From: Bradyrhizobium manausense
GTDB lineage: Bacteria; Pseudomonadota; Alphaproteobacteria; Rhizobiales; Xanthobacteraceae
DNA: 64,000 nt
Direction of reading: 5' to 3'
NCBI RefSeq assembly: GCF_018131105.1
Contig: NZ_JAFCJI010000003.1
Span: 62,001-126,000 of the forward strand
Below are positions 44,850 through 53,713 of the stretch, one piece after another. The stretch's first letter is position 1, and every line of letters begins with the position of its first letter. The notes beneath the pieces are model-generated. The model made no database searches, was not told the DNA's origin, and worked only from the letters and a program-made list of their open reading frames with translations. Made by a program: the position numbers and the translations under genes.

Positions 44850-46052
44850 GTGGCGCTCCCACGAACGATCGTCATTGCTGGTGCCGGAATCGGAGGACTG
44901 ACGGCTGCGCTTGCGCTGGCCGGGCGCGGTTTCCGCATCGTCTTGCTGGAAAAGGCCGAGCGGCTCGAGGATATCGGCGCCGGCCTGCAACTTTCCCCGA
45001 ATGCCAGCCGCGTGCTGGTCGAGCTCGGCCTGACGGAACGGCTGAAGCTGCGCGCTGTCGTGCCGGACGCACTCTCGATCATGAGCGCCCGCGCCGGCGG
45101 CGAACTGCTGCGGATGCCGCTCGGCGAGGCCGCCGCCAACCGTGCCGGTGCGCCCTATTGGGTGGTGCACCGGGCCGACCTGCAATCGGCGCTGTCAGGC
45201 GCGGTTGCGGACCATCCCGACATCGATCTGAAACTGGGCGCAACGTTCGAGGATGTCGCGCCCCATGCCAAGGGACTGACGGTGGTCCACCGCAGCGGGA
45301 CGATCCGCCGCAGCGATCTCGCCAGCGCCCTGATCGGCGCCGACGGGATCTGGTCGACGGTCCGCCAGCATCTGTTCCCCGAGGTGCAGCCGCGCTTCTC
45401 CGGGTTGATCGCCTGGCGCGGCACGCTGGATGCCACGCAACTGCCGAAGGATTTTACGGCGCGGCGGGTGCAGCTCTGGATGGGTCCGAACGCGCATCTG
45501 GTCGCCTATCCCATCGCGGGCGGCCGCCAGCTCAACGTGGTGGCGGTGTTGCCGGGCACCTGGAACAGGCCGGGCTGGAGCACGCCGGGCGATCCCCTCG
45601 AGGTGATGGAAGCCTTCGCCGCGCCACGCTGGCCGCCGACCGCGCGGATGATGCTGGCCTCCGTCGACAGCTGGCGCAAATGGGCGCTGTTCGGCGTGCC
45701 CGACGGCTGCCCCTGGAGCAAGGGTCCGGTCGCGCTGCTCGGCGATGCCGTGCACGCGATGCTGCCGTTCGCGGCGCAAGGCGCGGGCATGGCGATCGAG
45801 GACGCCGCCGTGCTGGCCCGGCAACTGAGCCTCGAGGCCGCCGAGGACGCAAGCAGCGTTGCGGCGGCATTGAAGCAGTATGGCCTGATACGTCAGGCCC
45901 GTGTCAGGAAGGTCCAGCGCACTGCGCGACAGCAGGGCCGCATCTATCATCTCGGCGGCCCCCTCGCGATCGCGCGCGATCTTGCGATCCGCGCGCTCGG
46001 GCCCGAGCGCATGCTGGCGCGGCAGGACTGGATCTACGGCTGGCGTCCGTGA
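44850..46052 (+). CDS. FAD-dependent monooxygenase (salicylate hydroxylase-like)
   Basis: Flavoprotein hydroxylase of 400 residues. Rossmann motif GAGIGGLTAALALAG, DG motif IGADGIWSTVRQHL and GD motif GDAVHAMLPFAAQGAGMAIE are all present. It starts with GTG, with AGGGG immediately before. The size and motifs match 3-hydroxybenzoate 6- or salicylate-hydroxylase-like enzymes, but ubiquinone-type hydroxylation is also possible. It follows the zinc-finger gene in a probable operon. Confidence 0.92.
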   Translation: MALPRTIVIAGAGIGGLTAALALAGRGFRIVLLEKAERLEDIGAGLQLSPNASRVLVELGLTERLKLRAVVPDALSIMSARAGGELLRMPLGEAAANRAGAPYWVVHRADLQSALSGAVADHPDIDLKLGATFEDVAPHAKGLTVVHRSGTIRRSDLASALIGADGIWSTVRQHLFPEVQPRFSGLIAWRGTLDATQLPKDFTARRVQLWMGPNAHLVAYPIAGGRQLNVVAVLPGTWNRPGWSTPGDPLEVMEAFAAPRWPPTARMMLASVDSWRKWALFGVPDGCPWSKGPVALLGDAVHAMLPFAAQGAGMAIEDAAVLARQLSLEAAEDASSVAAALKQYGLIRQARVRKVQRTARQQGRIYHLGGPLAIARDLAIRALGPERMLARQDWIYGWRP

Positions 46053-46070
46053 CGCGCTGGCCGCAGCCGC

Positions 46071-46481
46071 CTAGCGCTTCGGGGCTGGCTTGATATCCGG
46101 CCGCTGCGGCGTAGCGGACGCCGGCGCCGCATCAGGCGGCGTTTCCCGGCACCTGTTGCGACGCCAGGCATCTTCGGCGAGTTGCGCCGAGCCGCGCACC
46201 GCGACGTAATCGTTACGATAGGCGAGCTCGGACACGACGGCACCGCCGGTCCCGGTCTGCGCCTTGTCCATCAGCGCCTGCAACCCCGCGGTGCGCGCCG
46301 CGAGCGCCTTGCGCTCCGCCTCGAGCTGCTTGCAGTCGTACAATTCGTATTTGGCAGGATCGGCAAAGGCCGGGGCGATCGTCTCGCTCACGCCGGCGCA
46401 GCCGGACAGCGCAGAGCCGGCCGCGACCAGCGCGGCAACCACGCAACAGGCGCGGACGGAAGAGGAAGGCGAAGCAGGCAT
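46071..46481 (-). CDS. putative lipoprotein
   Basis: A 136-residue protein with a lipobox: a hydrophobic stretch (CCVVAALVAAGSALSGC) ends in LSGC, so the Cys is likely lipidated. The mature part is helical, with ELYDCKQLEAERKALAARTA and RGSAQLAEDAWRRNRC. The ATG start (MPASPSSS) is chosen to put the signal peptide first. Function is unknown. It is convergent with the monooxygenase. Confidence 0.75.
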   Translation of the reverse strand: MPASPSSSVRACCVVAALVAAGSALSGCAGVSETIAPAFADPAKYELYDCKQLEAERKALAARTAGLQALMDKAQTGTGGAVVSELAYRNDYVAVRGSAQLAEDAWRRNRCRETPPDAAPASATPQRPDIKPAPKR

Positions 46482-46652
46482 GCGCAGAAAAATAGTCCCC
46501 GTGAATTGAGATTGCCTAAAGCAGGACCAGATGTCCGGATTGAGGCTTTGCCTTGTGTCGCCGGCTCGCTTAAGGAAGAACCCCTGTCCGGCCCACACGC
46601 GCCAATTCGAGACGGCCGGACGTGACTTAAGTGTTTGATCTCGTTGGATCAA

Positions 46653-46738
46653 GCGGGCATGGCGGAATTGGTAGACGCAAGGGACTTAAAATCCCTCGGT
46701 GCGCAAGCGCTGTGCCGGTTCGACCCCGGCTGCCCGCA
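46653..46738 (+). tRNA. tRNA-Leu(UAA)
   Basis: Acceptor stem GCGGGCA pairs with TGCCCGC, the D arm contains GGCGGAATTGGTAGACGC, the anticodon stem AGGGA/TCCCT encloses loop CTTAAAA with anticodon TAA, a long variable arm follows as in class II tRNAs, and the T arm has GGTTCGACCCC. CCA is encoded directly after the discriminator base. The 3' half is overlapped antisense by the end of the following minus-strand membrane-protein frame. Confidence 0.95.
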
Positions 46739-48044
46739 CCACCTGCCTCGGCGCGACCGACTGCGCCCACAGCATGATCCAGAAGCACATCAGCGCCACC
46801 GCGAGCTGAACGAAGCTGTCTCCGACCGGTAGTCCCGCGAGCGAGATTACAGCCGGGACGGCGACGCCGATGGCCAGGACGGCCGCGAGGGCTGCGGCCG
46901 GGAGATCGACGATGAGGATGGCGCCGTAGAGTGCCGGCTCGAAGAAGGCATATTCCTTCAGACGCGGCGCGCAGAGATAGAGCGCGACCATCGCCAGGGC
47001 GGTGATGCGCAGAGCTTCGCGCCGATGGTCGATCAGCCAGCGATCCAGCCGTGCGGGGAAACCGACATCGGTGCGCGCTGGTCCGCCGACCATGCGCAGC
47101 ACGACAAGAGCGAGCGGCGCAAGCACCAGCACCACTGCCGCGAGCGCGTAAGTCGCGAACACGACCGGCTTGCTGCCGCCGAGCCCGACATGGTCGAGTG
47201 TGCCTTGCGCCAGCAACAGCAGCGACGGGGTGGTGTCCACCACATAGATCGAATGCTGATCGGGAATCTGCCCCCTCATCGCGAGCAGCCAGCTCGAAAA
47301 CAGATCGGGATAGAGCACCATCGAGAGCAGGACAGGCAGCACCAGGCCTGCGGCCGCGGCCGCGATCAGGCCGATCTTTTGCCCCCGCGGCAGCGGCAGG
47401 AAATACAGCGCGGCCAGCACCGGGCTGTACACCAGCTTAAACGAGGCGACGAGGCCGAGCAGCGCAGCGCCGACGATGCGCAGCCGGAAGCTTCGATCGT
47501 CGTCGATATCAGGCGCAGGGAAACGAAGCAGCAGTGCCAGCGCAGCGGCGCTGAGCGTGCCGCTCATGATGGTGAAATTGCCGGAGGCCGAGACCCATTC
47601 GAAGCCGACGAAGGCGCCGAGCGCCCAGAGCACCCTGAGCACAATCTCGCGCGAGCCGCCGCGGTCGCGGCCGAGCCCGGGCAGCAACAGGCCGCACAGC
47701 ATGGCGAGCAGCAGAAACACGCCGCGGTAATGACCGACGAGAAAGCCGCCCGCGCAGAGCGGACGGAACGCGTCGAGCGTCACCGGCAGATAGGGATAAG
47801 AGAGTTTTGTGCCCTTCAGGTTTTTCACAAAATAAGGATCGAGCCCGTCGACATGCGCATCGACCGCCGCGCAATTGACGCGCACGTCCCAGCCGTATTT
47901 CACATCGAGCGTGAGGTCGCTGAGGAGATTGCCGAGCACCAGCAGCGCCACCAGCGCGACCAGGCAATCGAGCCAGATCTTTCTCGTCGTGCCGAAACCG
48001 CCCGACGGTCCCGACCATCGTGCTGGAGCTGAGACGTCAGACAC
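46686..48044 (-). CDS. membrane protein, GT87/DUF2029-like, ends inside tRNA-Leu
   Basis: Polytopic inner-membrane protein of about 452 residues and about 11 hydrophobic segments, resembling polyprenol-phosphate-dependent glycosyltransferases of the GT87/DUF2029 kind. The early periplasmic loop has DGLDPYFVKNLKG and later YFLPLPRGQKIGLI. Its last ~17 codons (VVRAAGVEPAQRLRTEGF) are the complement of the tRNA-Leu 3' half, so the native stop may have been lost. The GTG start with AAGG upstream is preferred to the ATG 20 codons earlier. Confidence 0.8.
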   Translation of the reverse strand: MSDVSAPARWSGPSGGFGTTRKIWLDCLVALVALLVLGNLLSDLTLDVKYGWDVRVNCAAVDAHVDGLDPYFVKNLKGTKLSYPYLPVTLDAFRPLCAGGFLVGHYRGVFLLLAMLCGLLLPGLGRDRGGSREIVLRVLWALGAFVGFEWVSASGNFTIMSGTLSAAALALLLRFPAPDIDDDRSFRLRIVGAALLGLVASFKLVYSPVLAALYFLPLPRGQKIGLIAAAAAGLVLPVLLSMVLYPDLFSSWLLAMRGQIPDQHSIYVVDTTPSLLLLAQGTLDHVGLGGSKPVVFATYALAAVVLVLAPLALVVLRMVGGPARTDVGFPARLDRWLIDHRREALRITALAMVALYLCAPRLKEYAFFEPALYGAILIVDLPAAALAAVLAIGVAVPAVISLAGLPVGDSFVQLAVALMCFWIMLWAQSVAPRQVVRAAGVEPAQRLRTEGF

Positions 48045-48313
48045 GAGCGGATACCTTGTTTGGCGCGGACCTGGAGCCGCCAACGCGGCGCGACCGCCGC
48101 ACAATGCTCACGATGCGTTTCCGTTTCGTCTCGGGGAGCGCGCGCAACGGCCATATGGTGAATCCCTGGTTGCTTCAGCCCGTGGTCGCGGAGCTGCGGC
48201 AACCTCACAAGGTCTTGTCCGTCCCCAGCCCCGCCGGACAGCCATCCCAAAACATGGGTTGTGCGATGCAACATAGACCTTAAATATCGCGCCTGAAATC
48301 AGAGGTGAGCTGC

Positions 48314-49564
48314 TTGTCCGACGTCAATGCTGACGACTGGGTGTCCTCGGGACACCGCCCCATGGGTTTTCCCGAATTCGTTATCGTGATCGCGTCCATC
48401 ATGGCGCTGAATCCGCTTGCGATGGACATGATGCTGCCCGCGCTGCCCAATATCGGGGCGGCCTTCGGCATTCCCAACGCCAACCATCTCCAGCTCGTGC
48501 TGTCGACCTTCCTGATCGGCTTCGGCGCCGGCCAGTTCATCATGGGCCCGTTGTCGGACCGGTTCGGACGCCGGCCGGTGCTGCTCGGCGGCATGGCTGT
48601 TTATGCGGTGGCGAGCGTGCTCGCGGTCGCCGCGCCCACCTTCGAGACGCTGCTGCTCGCCCGCGCGCTGCAGGGCCTCGGCACGTCGGCGACGCGCGTG
48701 ATCGCGACCTCGATCGTGCGCGACTGTTATGCCGGCCGCCGCATGGCGAGCGTGATGTCGCTTGCCATGATGATCTTCATCGCAGTGCCGGTGATCGCGC
48801 CCTCGTTCGGACAGGCCGTGCTGCTGGTCACGCAATGGCGCGGCATCTTCGTCGTGCTGATGCTCTACGGCATCATCGCGCTGGCATGGAGCGTGTGGCG
48901 CCTTCCGGAAACACTGCCGGAGACGGAGCGCAGGTCGCTCGCGCCCGCCGACGTGCTCTCGGCCTTCCGCCAGACCGTCACCAACCGCCAGACCATCGGC
49001 TATGCAACGGCCGCCGGCGCCGTCATGGGCGCGCTGTTCGCCTTCGTCTTCTGCGCGCAGCAGGTGTTCACCGGCATCTATCATCTCGGCCGCTATTTCC
49101 CGCTCGCCTTCGCCGCGATCGCGGCCGGCACCGCCGTCGCAGGCTTCCTCAACGCGAAGCTGGTCGGACGCCTCGGCATGCGCGTGATCTCGCATGGCGC
49201 ATTGACGCTGTACGCGGTGGTCGCAGGCGTGATGCTGCTGGCCGAGATCCTCGGTGTGCTGCCGCTGCCCCTGTTCATGGTGCTGTCGGCGCTGATGATG
49301 TTCTCGTTCGGCATGATGGTCGCGAACTTCACCGCGCTCGCGATGGAGCCGCAGGGGCACATCGCCGGCACCGCCTCCTCGCTCTACGGCTCGATCACGA
49401 CGCTGATCGGCATCGTGGTCGGCACCGCGATCGGGCAGAGCTTCGACGGCACGCTGCTGCCGTTCTCGGTCGGCTTCTTCCTGTCGACGCTTGCGGCGCT
49501 CGCGATCGTGCTCGTGGTCGAGAAGGGTCGGCTGTTCAAGCCGCATCATCGCCCGATCGTGTGA
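48314..49564 (+). CDS. MFS transporter, Bcr/CflA drug-efflux type
   Basis: Inner-membrane efflux protein of 416 residues with 12 hydrophobic segments. The signature loop GPLSDRFGRRPVLLGG and the fourth-segment motif LLARALQGLGTSATRV identify the Bcr/CflA (DHA1) branch that exports bicyclomycin, chloramphenicol or sulfonamides. A TTG start is preferred to the GTG three codons upstream because AGAGG is 8 bases before it. It is divergent from the membrane protein next to tRNA-Leu. Confidence 0.92.
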   Translation: MSDVNADDWVSSGHRPMGFPEFVIVIASIMALNPLAMDMMLPALPNIGAAFGIPNANHLQLVLSTFLIGFGAGQFIMGPLSDRFGRRPVLLGGMAVYAVASVLAVAAPTFETLLLARALQGLGTSATRVIATSIVRDCYAGRRMASVMSLAMMIFIAVPVIAPSFGQAVLLVTQWRGIFVVLMLYGIIALAWSVWRLPETLPETERRSLAPADVLSAFRQTVTNRQTIGYATAAGAVMGALFAFVFCAQQVFTGIYHLGRYFPLAFAAIAAGTAVAGFLNAKLVGRLGMRVISHGALTLYAVVAGVMLLAEILGVLPLPLFMVLSALMMFSFGMMVANFTALAMEPQGHIAGTASSLYGSITTLIGIVVGTAIGQSFDGTLLPFSVGFFLSTLAALAIVLVVEKGRLFKPHHRPIV

Positions 49565-49612
49565 GGAACTTCGAGGTCGTCTCGATGTTGTCCTGCAGCA
49601 ATTCGAGAGGCC

Positions 49613-49750
49613 TCAATGGAACCACAGCACCGCGACGAAGCTCACAAGTCCGACCGTCAGCAGAGCGAACGGTCGGCATCGACCGCCGAGCACGCCGTCG
49701 TTAATCCGCCTTTTGCGAGCGAAGGACTCGAGCAGGTCCGCGACAGCCAC
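49613..49750 (-). CDS. possible small single-span membrane protein
   Basis: A frame of about 45 codons with a GTG start: a helix with ARKRRIND, then a hydrophobic end (PFALLTVGLVSFVAVLWFH). The frame is open for 28 more codons upstream, but that extension runs through a terminator hairpin. No strong ribosome site is seen. Whether it is expressed is uncertain. Confidence 0.4.
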   Translation of the reverse strand: MAVADLLESFARKRRINDGVLGGRCRPFALLTVGLVSFVAVLWFH

Positions 49751-49787
49751 TGCTGACGCGCCGCCCCCGGCCTTCGCCGAAACAGGA

Positions 49788-49830
49788 ATGACAAAAGGCA
49801 ACGGCGCCGCTGATGACAGCGGCGCCGTTG
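49788..49830 (-). terminator. intrinsic terminator after peptide-binding protein gene
   Basis: CAACGGCGCCGC and GCGGCGCCGTTG form a perfect 12-base stem with an 8-base loop. On the minus strand CTTTTGTCATT follows, 54 bases beyond the stop of the binding-protein gene. Confidence 0.8.
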
Positions 49831-49883
49831 TCATTTCAGGGGCGAAAGGTGCCGCATGGACCCTTCGCCTGTTCCGACATGTC

Positions 49884-51494
49884 TTACTCCGACTTGTCGA
49901 TGTTCCAGAAGATCGGGGTCGCCGGACCGTCGAGCACGCCGGTGAGCGACTTCCGCCACGCGCTCGGCGACAGGTACTGACCGAGCGGAATGTAGATCAC
50001 CTGGTCATAGGCTTCCTTCTGGATCTCGGTCGCGATCTTCTTCTGATCGTCGAGCGAGGCGGCATGGACGAAGTCGTCCTTGAGCTTCTCGATCTTGGCG
50101 TCTTCCGCCCAGCCGAACCAGCCACCCTTCTTGCCCTGGCCGCCGATCGAGAGATTCGAGATCGGATTGGACACGTCGGCGCTGACCCAGTTGGTGAAGA
50201 ACATGTTCCAGCCGCCCTCTTTCGGGGGCTTCTGGCTGGCTCTGCGGCTCACCACCGTCTGCCAGTCGGTCGCCTGCGCATCGACCTTGAAGCCGGCCTC
50301 ACGAAGCAGCTGCACCGCAACGGTCGGCTGCGCCTTCAGCGTCACGACGTCACCGGGCACCATGACGACGACCGGCGTGCCGTCATAACCTGACTCGGCG
50401 AGCAGCTTCTTGGCTTCCGCCATGCCGTTGCCCTTGACCAGCGATTCGGAACCGACGTCGGTCGCGAACGGCGTGTCGCAGATGAAAAAGGCGCCGCAGA
50501 TCTTGTAGTATTTGGGATTGCCGACCAGCGCGTCGAGCACGTCCTTCTGGTTCATCGCCAGGAGCGCGGCGCGGCGGATCTTCGGATTGTCGAAGGGCGG
50601 GAAGAGGAAGTTCATGCGGCCGAGCGTCTGGAAGCCGAACTTGTTCAGCGTATCGACCTTGAGGTCGGAGTTACCCTCGAGGATCGGCAGCAGATCCCAC
50701 GGCGGCACTTCCATGAAGTCGATGTCGCCCGATTGCAGCGCGTTCACCGCCGTCTGCGAGTCCGGCATGGTGATCCACTCGACGCGGTCGACCTTCACAA
50801 CCTTGCCGCCGGCAGTCCAGCTCGCCGGCTCCTTGCGCGGCACGTAGTCGGTGTTCTTGACGTACACCGCCTTCACGCCGGGCTGGAATTCGGCCTGCAC
50901 GAACTTGAACGGACCGGATCCGATCTGCTCGGGAATCTGCTTGTCCGGCGGCGTCTCGGCGAGACGCTTCGGCATCATGAAGGCCACGCGCGAGGACGGC
51001 TTGCCGATCGAGTCCAGCACGAGGCCGTAGGGCTCCTTCAGCTTCAGCGTGATCGTCTTGGCATCGGTCGGCTCGATGCTCGACACGAACCGCATCATCT
51101 GCTGGCCCATGCCGTCGACGGCGGCCCAGCGCTTCAGCGAGGCGACGCAGTCCTCGGCGGTGACGGGCGCGCCGTCATGCCACTTCAGACCGTCGCGCAG
51201 CGTGAAGGTGTAGGTGAGCTTGTCGTCGGAGATCTTCCAGTCCGCCATCTGCGGCTGGATCTTGAAGTTCGAATCCGTCGCGATCAGCGTGTCGTAGACC
51301 ATGTAGCCATGGTCACGCGTGATGTAGGCGGTGGTGAAGATCGGATCGATGATGCGCAGATCCGAATGCATCACCGCTGTGATGGTCTTTCCGGCTGCGA
51401 ACACCGGCGAGGCCATCGCCGTCGCAAGCGCGACGACCGACAGCGCGAGGATGGAGGCGAACGCGCGACGCCCCCGGCGCATCAAGCTCAACAT
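49884..51494 (-). CDS. peptide ABC transporter substrate-binding protein (family 5)
   Basis: Periplasmic oligopeptide/dipeptide-binding protein of 536 residues. The signal peptide covers about 1-33 (ending SPVFAA), and the family 5 hallmarks HDGAPVTAEDCVASLKRW and IPEQIGSGPFKFVQAEF are present. AGGAGA precedes the ATG. The partner permeases and ATPases are on the other strand, 2.2 kb away across an M20 peptidase and a riboswitch, so this is probably the binding protein of that importer in a separate transcript. Confidence 0.93.
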   Translation of the reverse strand: MLSLMRRGRRAFASILALSVVALATAMASPVFAAGKTITAVMHSDLRIIDPIFTTAYITRDHGYMVYDTLIATDSNFKIQPQMADWKISDDKLTYTFTLRDGLKWHDGAPVTAEDCVASLKRWAAVDGMGQQMMRFVSSIEPTDAKTITLKLKEPYGLVLDSIGKPSSRVAFMMPKRLAETPPDKQIPEQIGSGPFKFVQAEFQPGVKAVYVKNTDYVPRKEPASWTAGGKVVKVDRVEWITMPDSQTAVNALQSGDIDFMEVPPWDLLPILEGNSDLKVDTLNKFGFQTLGRMNFLFPPFDNPKIRRAALLAMNQKDVLDALVGNPKYYKICGAFFICDTPFATDVGSESLVKGNGMAEAKKLLAESGYDGTPVVVMVPGDVVTLKAQPTVAVQLLREAGFKVDAQATDWQTVVSRRASQKPPKEGGWNMFFTNWVSADVSNPISNLSIGGQGKKGGWFGWAEDAKIEKLKDDFVHAASLDDQKKIATEIQKEAYDQVIYIPLGQYLSPSAWRKSLTGVLDGPATPIFWNIDKSE

Positions 51495-51762
51495 AGAAAG
51501 TTTCTCCTGACGTGAAACTGTTCAAAGGCAGACGATTGGTTGAGCATCAGGCTCGTTCCTTGGGCGAACTAACCTCATGCAATGCCTTTATCTTTCGAGA
51601 CTTGCAGACAGTCTTGAGCGCGTCAATCCGGTTTCGGTGCAGCCCATGGCATCGCACGCACGGGCTCCACAAAGATCGGTTTGGCACTACAGTTCTCTCC
51701 GCTCGTCCTGCCGGCGCTGATGCAATGCGCGTTCCATCTTTCGAAGCTTGAGAGACATTGAG

Positions 51763-52893
51763 ATGAATCCAGCCAATCTTCCCTTTGATTCCGAGGCCAT
51801 GCTCGAAGGCCTGCGCACCTGGGTGGAATGCGAAAGCCCGACCTGGGACGCCGATGCGGTCAACCGCATGCTCGATATCGCAGCGCGGGATATGGCCATC
51901 ATGGGTGCGACCATCGAGCGCATCGCCGGCCGCCAGGGCTTTGGCGGCGTCATCCGCGCGCGCTTTCCACACCCGAAGCAAGGCGAGCCTGGCATCCTGA
52001 TCGCCGGGCACATGGATACCGTGCACCCGGTCGGCACCATCGAGAAGCTGAAATGGCGACGCGAGGGCAATAAGTGTTACGGCCCCGGCATCTACGACAT
52101 GAAGGGCGGCAACTATCTCTCGCTGGAAGCGATCCGGCAACTTGCGCGCGCGTCCTTCACCACGCCCCTGCCGATCACCATCCTGTTCACGCCCGACGAG
52201 GAAGTCGGCACGCCCTCGACGCGCGATATCATCGAGGCCGAAGCGGCGCGCAACAAATATGTGCTGGTGCCCGAGCCCGGCCGCGCCGACAACGGCGTCA
52301 CCACCGGACGTTACGCCATCGCGCGCTTCAATTTGGAGGCGACGGGACGGCCGAGCCATGCCGGCGCGACTTTGTCCGCGGGTCGCTCGGCGATCCGCGA
52401 AATTGCGCGGCAAATTCTTGCGATCGACGCGATGACGACGGAGGACTGCACGTTCTCGGTCGGCGTTGTGCATGGTGGCCAATGGGTCAACTGCGTTGCC
52501 ACGACGGCCACCGGCGAAGCGCTGTCGATGGCGAAGCGCCAAGCCGATCTCGACCGCGGCGTCGAGCGGATGCTCGCACTGTCGGGCACGGCGAATGACG
52601 TGACCTTCAAGGTGACGCGCGGGGTCACCCGTCCGGTGTGGGAGCCGGATGCCGGCACGATGGCGCTGTATGAAAAGGCGCGCGACATCGCAAAATCTCT
52701 CGGCGCGGAATTACCGCATGCGAGCTCGGGTGGCGGCTCCGACGGCAATTTCACCGGCGCAATGGGCATCCCGACACTCGACGGCCTCGGCGTGCGCGGC
52801 GGCAATGGCCACACGCTCGAGGAGTTCATCGAGATCGACAGCCTGGTCGCGCGAGGTCGCCTGATGGCGGGTTTGCTTGCGACGCTGGAGTAA
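51763..52893 (+). CDS. M20 family metallopeptidase (CPG2-like)
   Basis: Zinc-dependent peptidase of 376 residues in the carboxypeptidase G2/ArgE-DapE group. Metal-binding motifs GHMDTVHP, GPGIYDMKGG, DEEVGTPS and EPGRADNG are all in order, and a dimerisation domain sits between. There is no signal peptide, so it acts in the cytoplasm. The ATG behind GAGAG is preferred to an upstream TTG. It is divergent from the peptide-binding protein and immediately upstream of the glycine riboswitch. It probably removes C-terminal residues from imported peptides or N-acyl amino acids. Confidence 0.93.
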   Translation: MNPANLPFDSEAMLEGLRTWVECESPTWDADAVNRMLDIAARDMAIMGATIERIAGRQGFGGVIRARFPHPKQGEPGILIAGHMDTVHPVGTIEKLKWRREGNKCYGPGIYDMKGGNYLSLEAIRQLARASFTTPLPITILFTPDEEVGTPSTRDIIEAEAARNKYVLVPEPGRADNGVTTGRYAIARFNLEATGRPSHAGATLSAGRSAIREIARQILAIDAMTTEDCTFSVGVVHGGQWVNCVATTATGEALSMAKRQADLDRGVERMLALSGTANDVTFKVTRGVTRPVWEPDAGTMALYEKARDIAKSLGAELPHASSGGGSDGNFTGAMGIPTLDGLGVRGGNGHTLEEFIEIDSLVARGRLMAGLLATLE

Positions 52894-52994
52894 ATCGAAA
52901 CAGCTTCGCACTGCACAATGCGCTGGCAGCTGAGGTTGAATTTTTGGCCTTGTCTGTAAATCAGGCGCATCGTACTGCTCGATGGTCCACGCGA

Positions 52995-53216
52995 CGATGC
53001 GGGAGAGATCGCAACGAAAGCACTCAGCTTTCGTTGCGGCGCCGACGGAGCAACCGCCCCGGAAACTCTCAGGCAAAAGGACTGTATCGTCAGGACGATC
53101 TGGAGAGAGGCGGCACGATTGCAGAGATCGTTGTCGTCCACCGAAGGGGATAGTCCGAGGCAGACCTTCCGAGGTCCGCGTCGGGTCAAGCTCTCAGGTA
53201 ACCGTGACAGATGGGG
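52995..53216 (+). ncRNA. tandem glycine riboswitch
   Basis: Two consecutive aptamers of the glycine riboswitch class (RF00504 family). Aptamer 1 has GGGAGAG, a long P3 hairpin (GCAACGAAAGC with its complement), CGGAGCAACC and ACTCTCAGGCAAAAGGAC; aptamer 2 follows after a short linker with CTGGAGAG, CACCGAAGGGG and AAGCTCTCAGGTAACCGTGACAG split across two stems. Aptamer 1 has CCGACGG where CCGAAGG is usual. Glycine riboswitches normally act as ON switches. No gcv gene follows within the window; a degraded stretch and then a Dpp-type operon do. Confidence 0.92.
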
Positions 53217-53279
53217 CGCCGCCAACGGCTTTCGGGCCGGCGGTCAGCCGTCTCTAACTTGCGGGAGCCCGACCTCATC

Positions 53280-53363
53280 ATGACTCATGTCGCCATCATC
53301 GACGCCACCGACGCTGCGCGAGGATCATTGCGGCGGCATCTACGCGTCGGATGCGACCGTTGA
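53280..53363 (+). pseudogene. short frame after riboswitch, probably gene remnant
   Basis: The first ATG after the riboswitch, with GGGAG 12 bases upstream, opens only 27 codons (MTHVAIIDATDAARGSLRR...). A shifted frame stays open to about 53451 (HCGGIYASDATVDIHKF, CKCCGATFVHS), which is consistent with a frameshifted remnant of a gene once controlled by the riboswitch. It could also be a leader peptide. No family recognised. Confidence 0.3.
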
Positions 53364-53455
53364 TATCCACAAGTTCGCACGCGGGCCGGCAGAGGCCTGC
53401 AAGTGTTGCGGCGCGACGTTCGTCCATAGCGCGTCAAGATCGCTCGGGTGAAGGG

Positions 53456-53713
53456 CTAATCGATCACGGTGCAGCCTCCACGCTTCGGCGCGAACTTGCG
53501 GTTGAGCACGAGCCAAGCCGTGCAACCTGAGTGGTTCCAAATCACTGCGAAGCGGCCCCTTGCGACCGCCCTGCCCTTGGCACACAATTTGCCCCGGGAG
53601 GACGGCTCTCCGGCCGGCTCTTCCAGCCTAAGTGACAGGCGCGCATGATAGACACGACCGAATCCACGGGCGCCTCTCGGCCCGATACATTCCGCAGCCG
53701 GAGATAGGTGCAT
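53456..53713 (-). pseudogene. possible small gene or remnant, minus strand
   Basis: An 85-codon frame whose last 45 residues look protein-like (FAVIWNHSGCTAWLVLNRKF, then APKRGGCTVID), while the first 40 do not, as if the 5' part were lost or frameshifted. It lies between the riboswitch and the dppB-like gene, with its ATG overlapping the permease start. I cannot name a family. It may be a decayed small exported Cys-containing protein. Confidence 0.3.

Noticed and set aside
48299..49549. 416-codon minus-strand open frame
   Set aside because: Shadow of the Bcr/CflA-type transporter gene, with Arg/His-rich composition.
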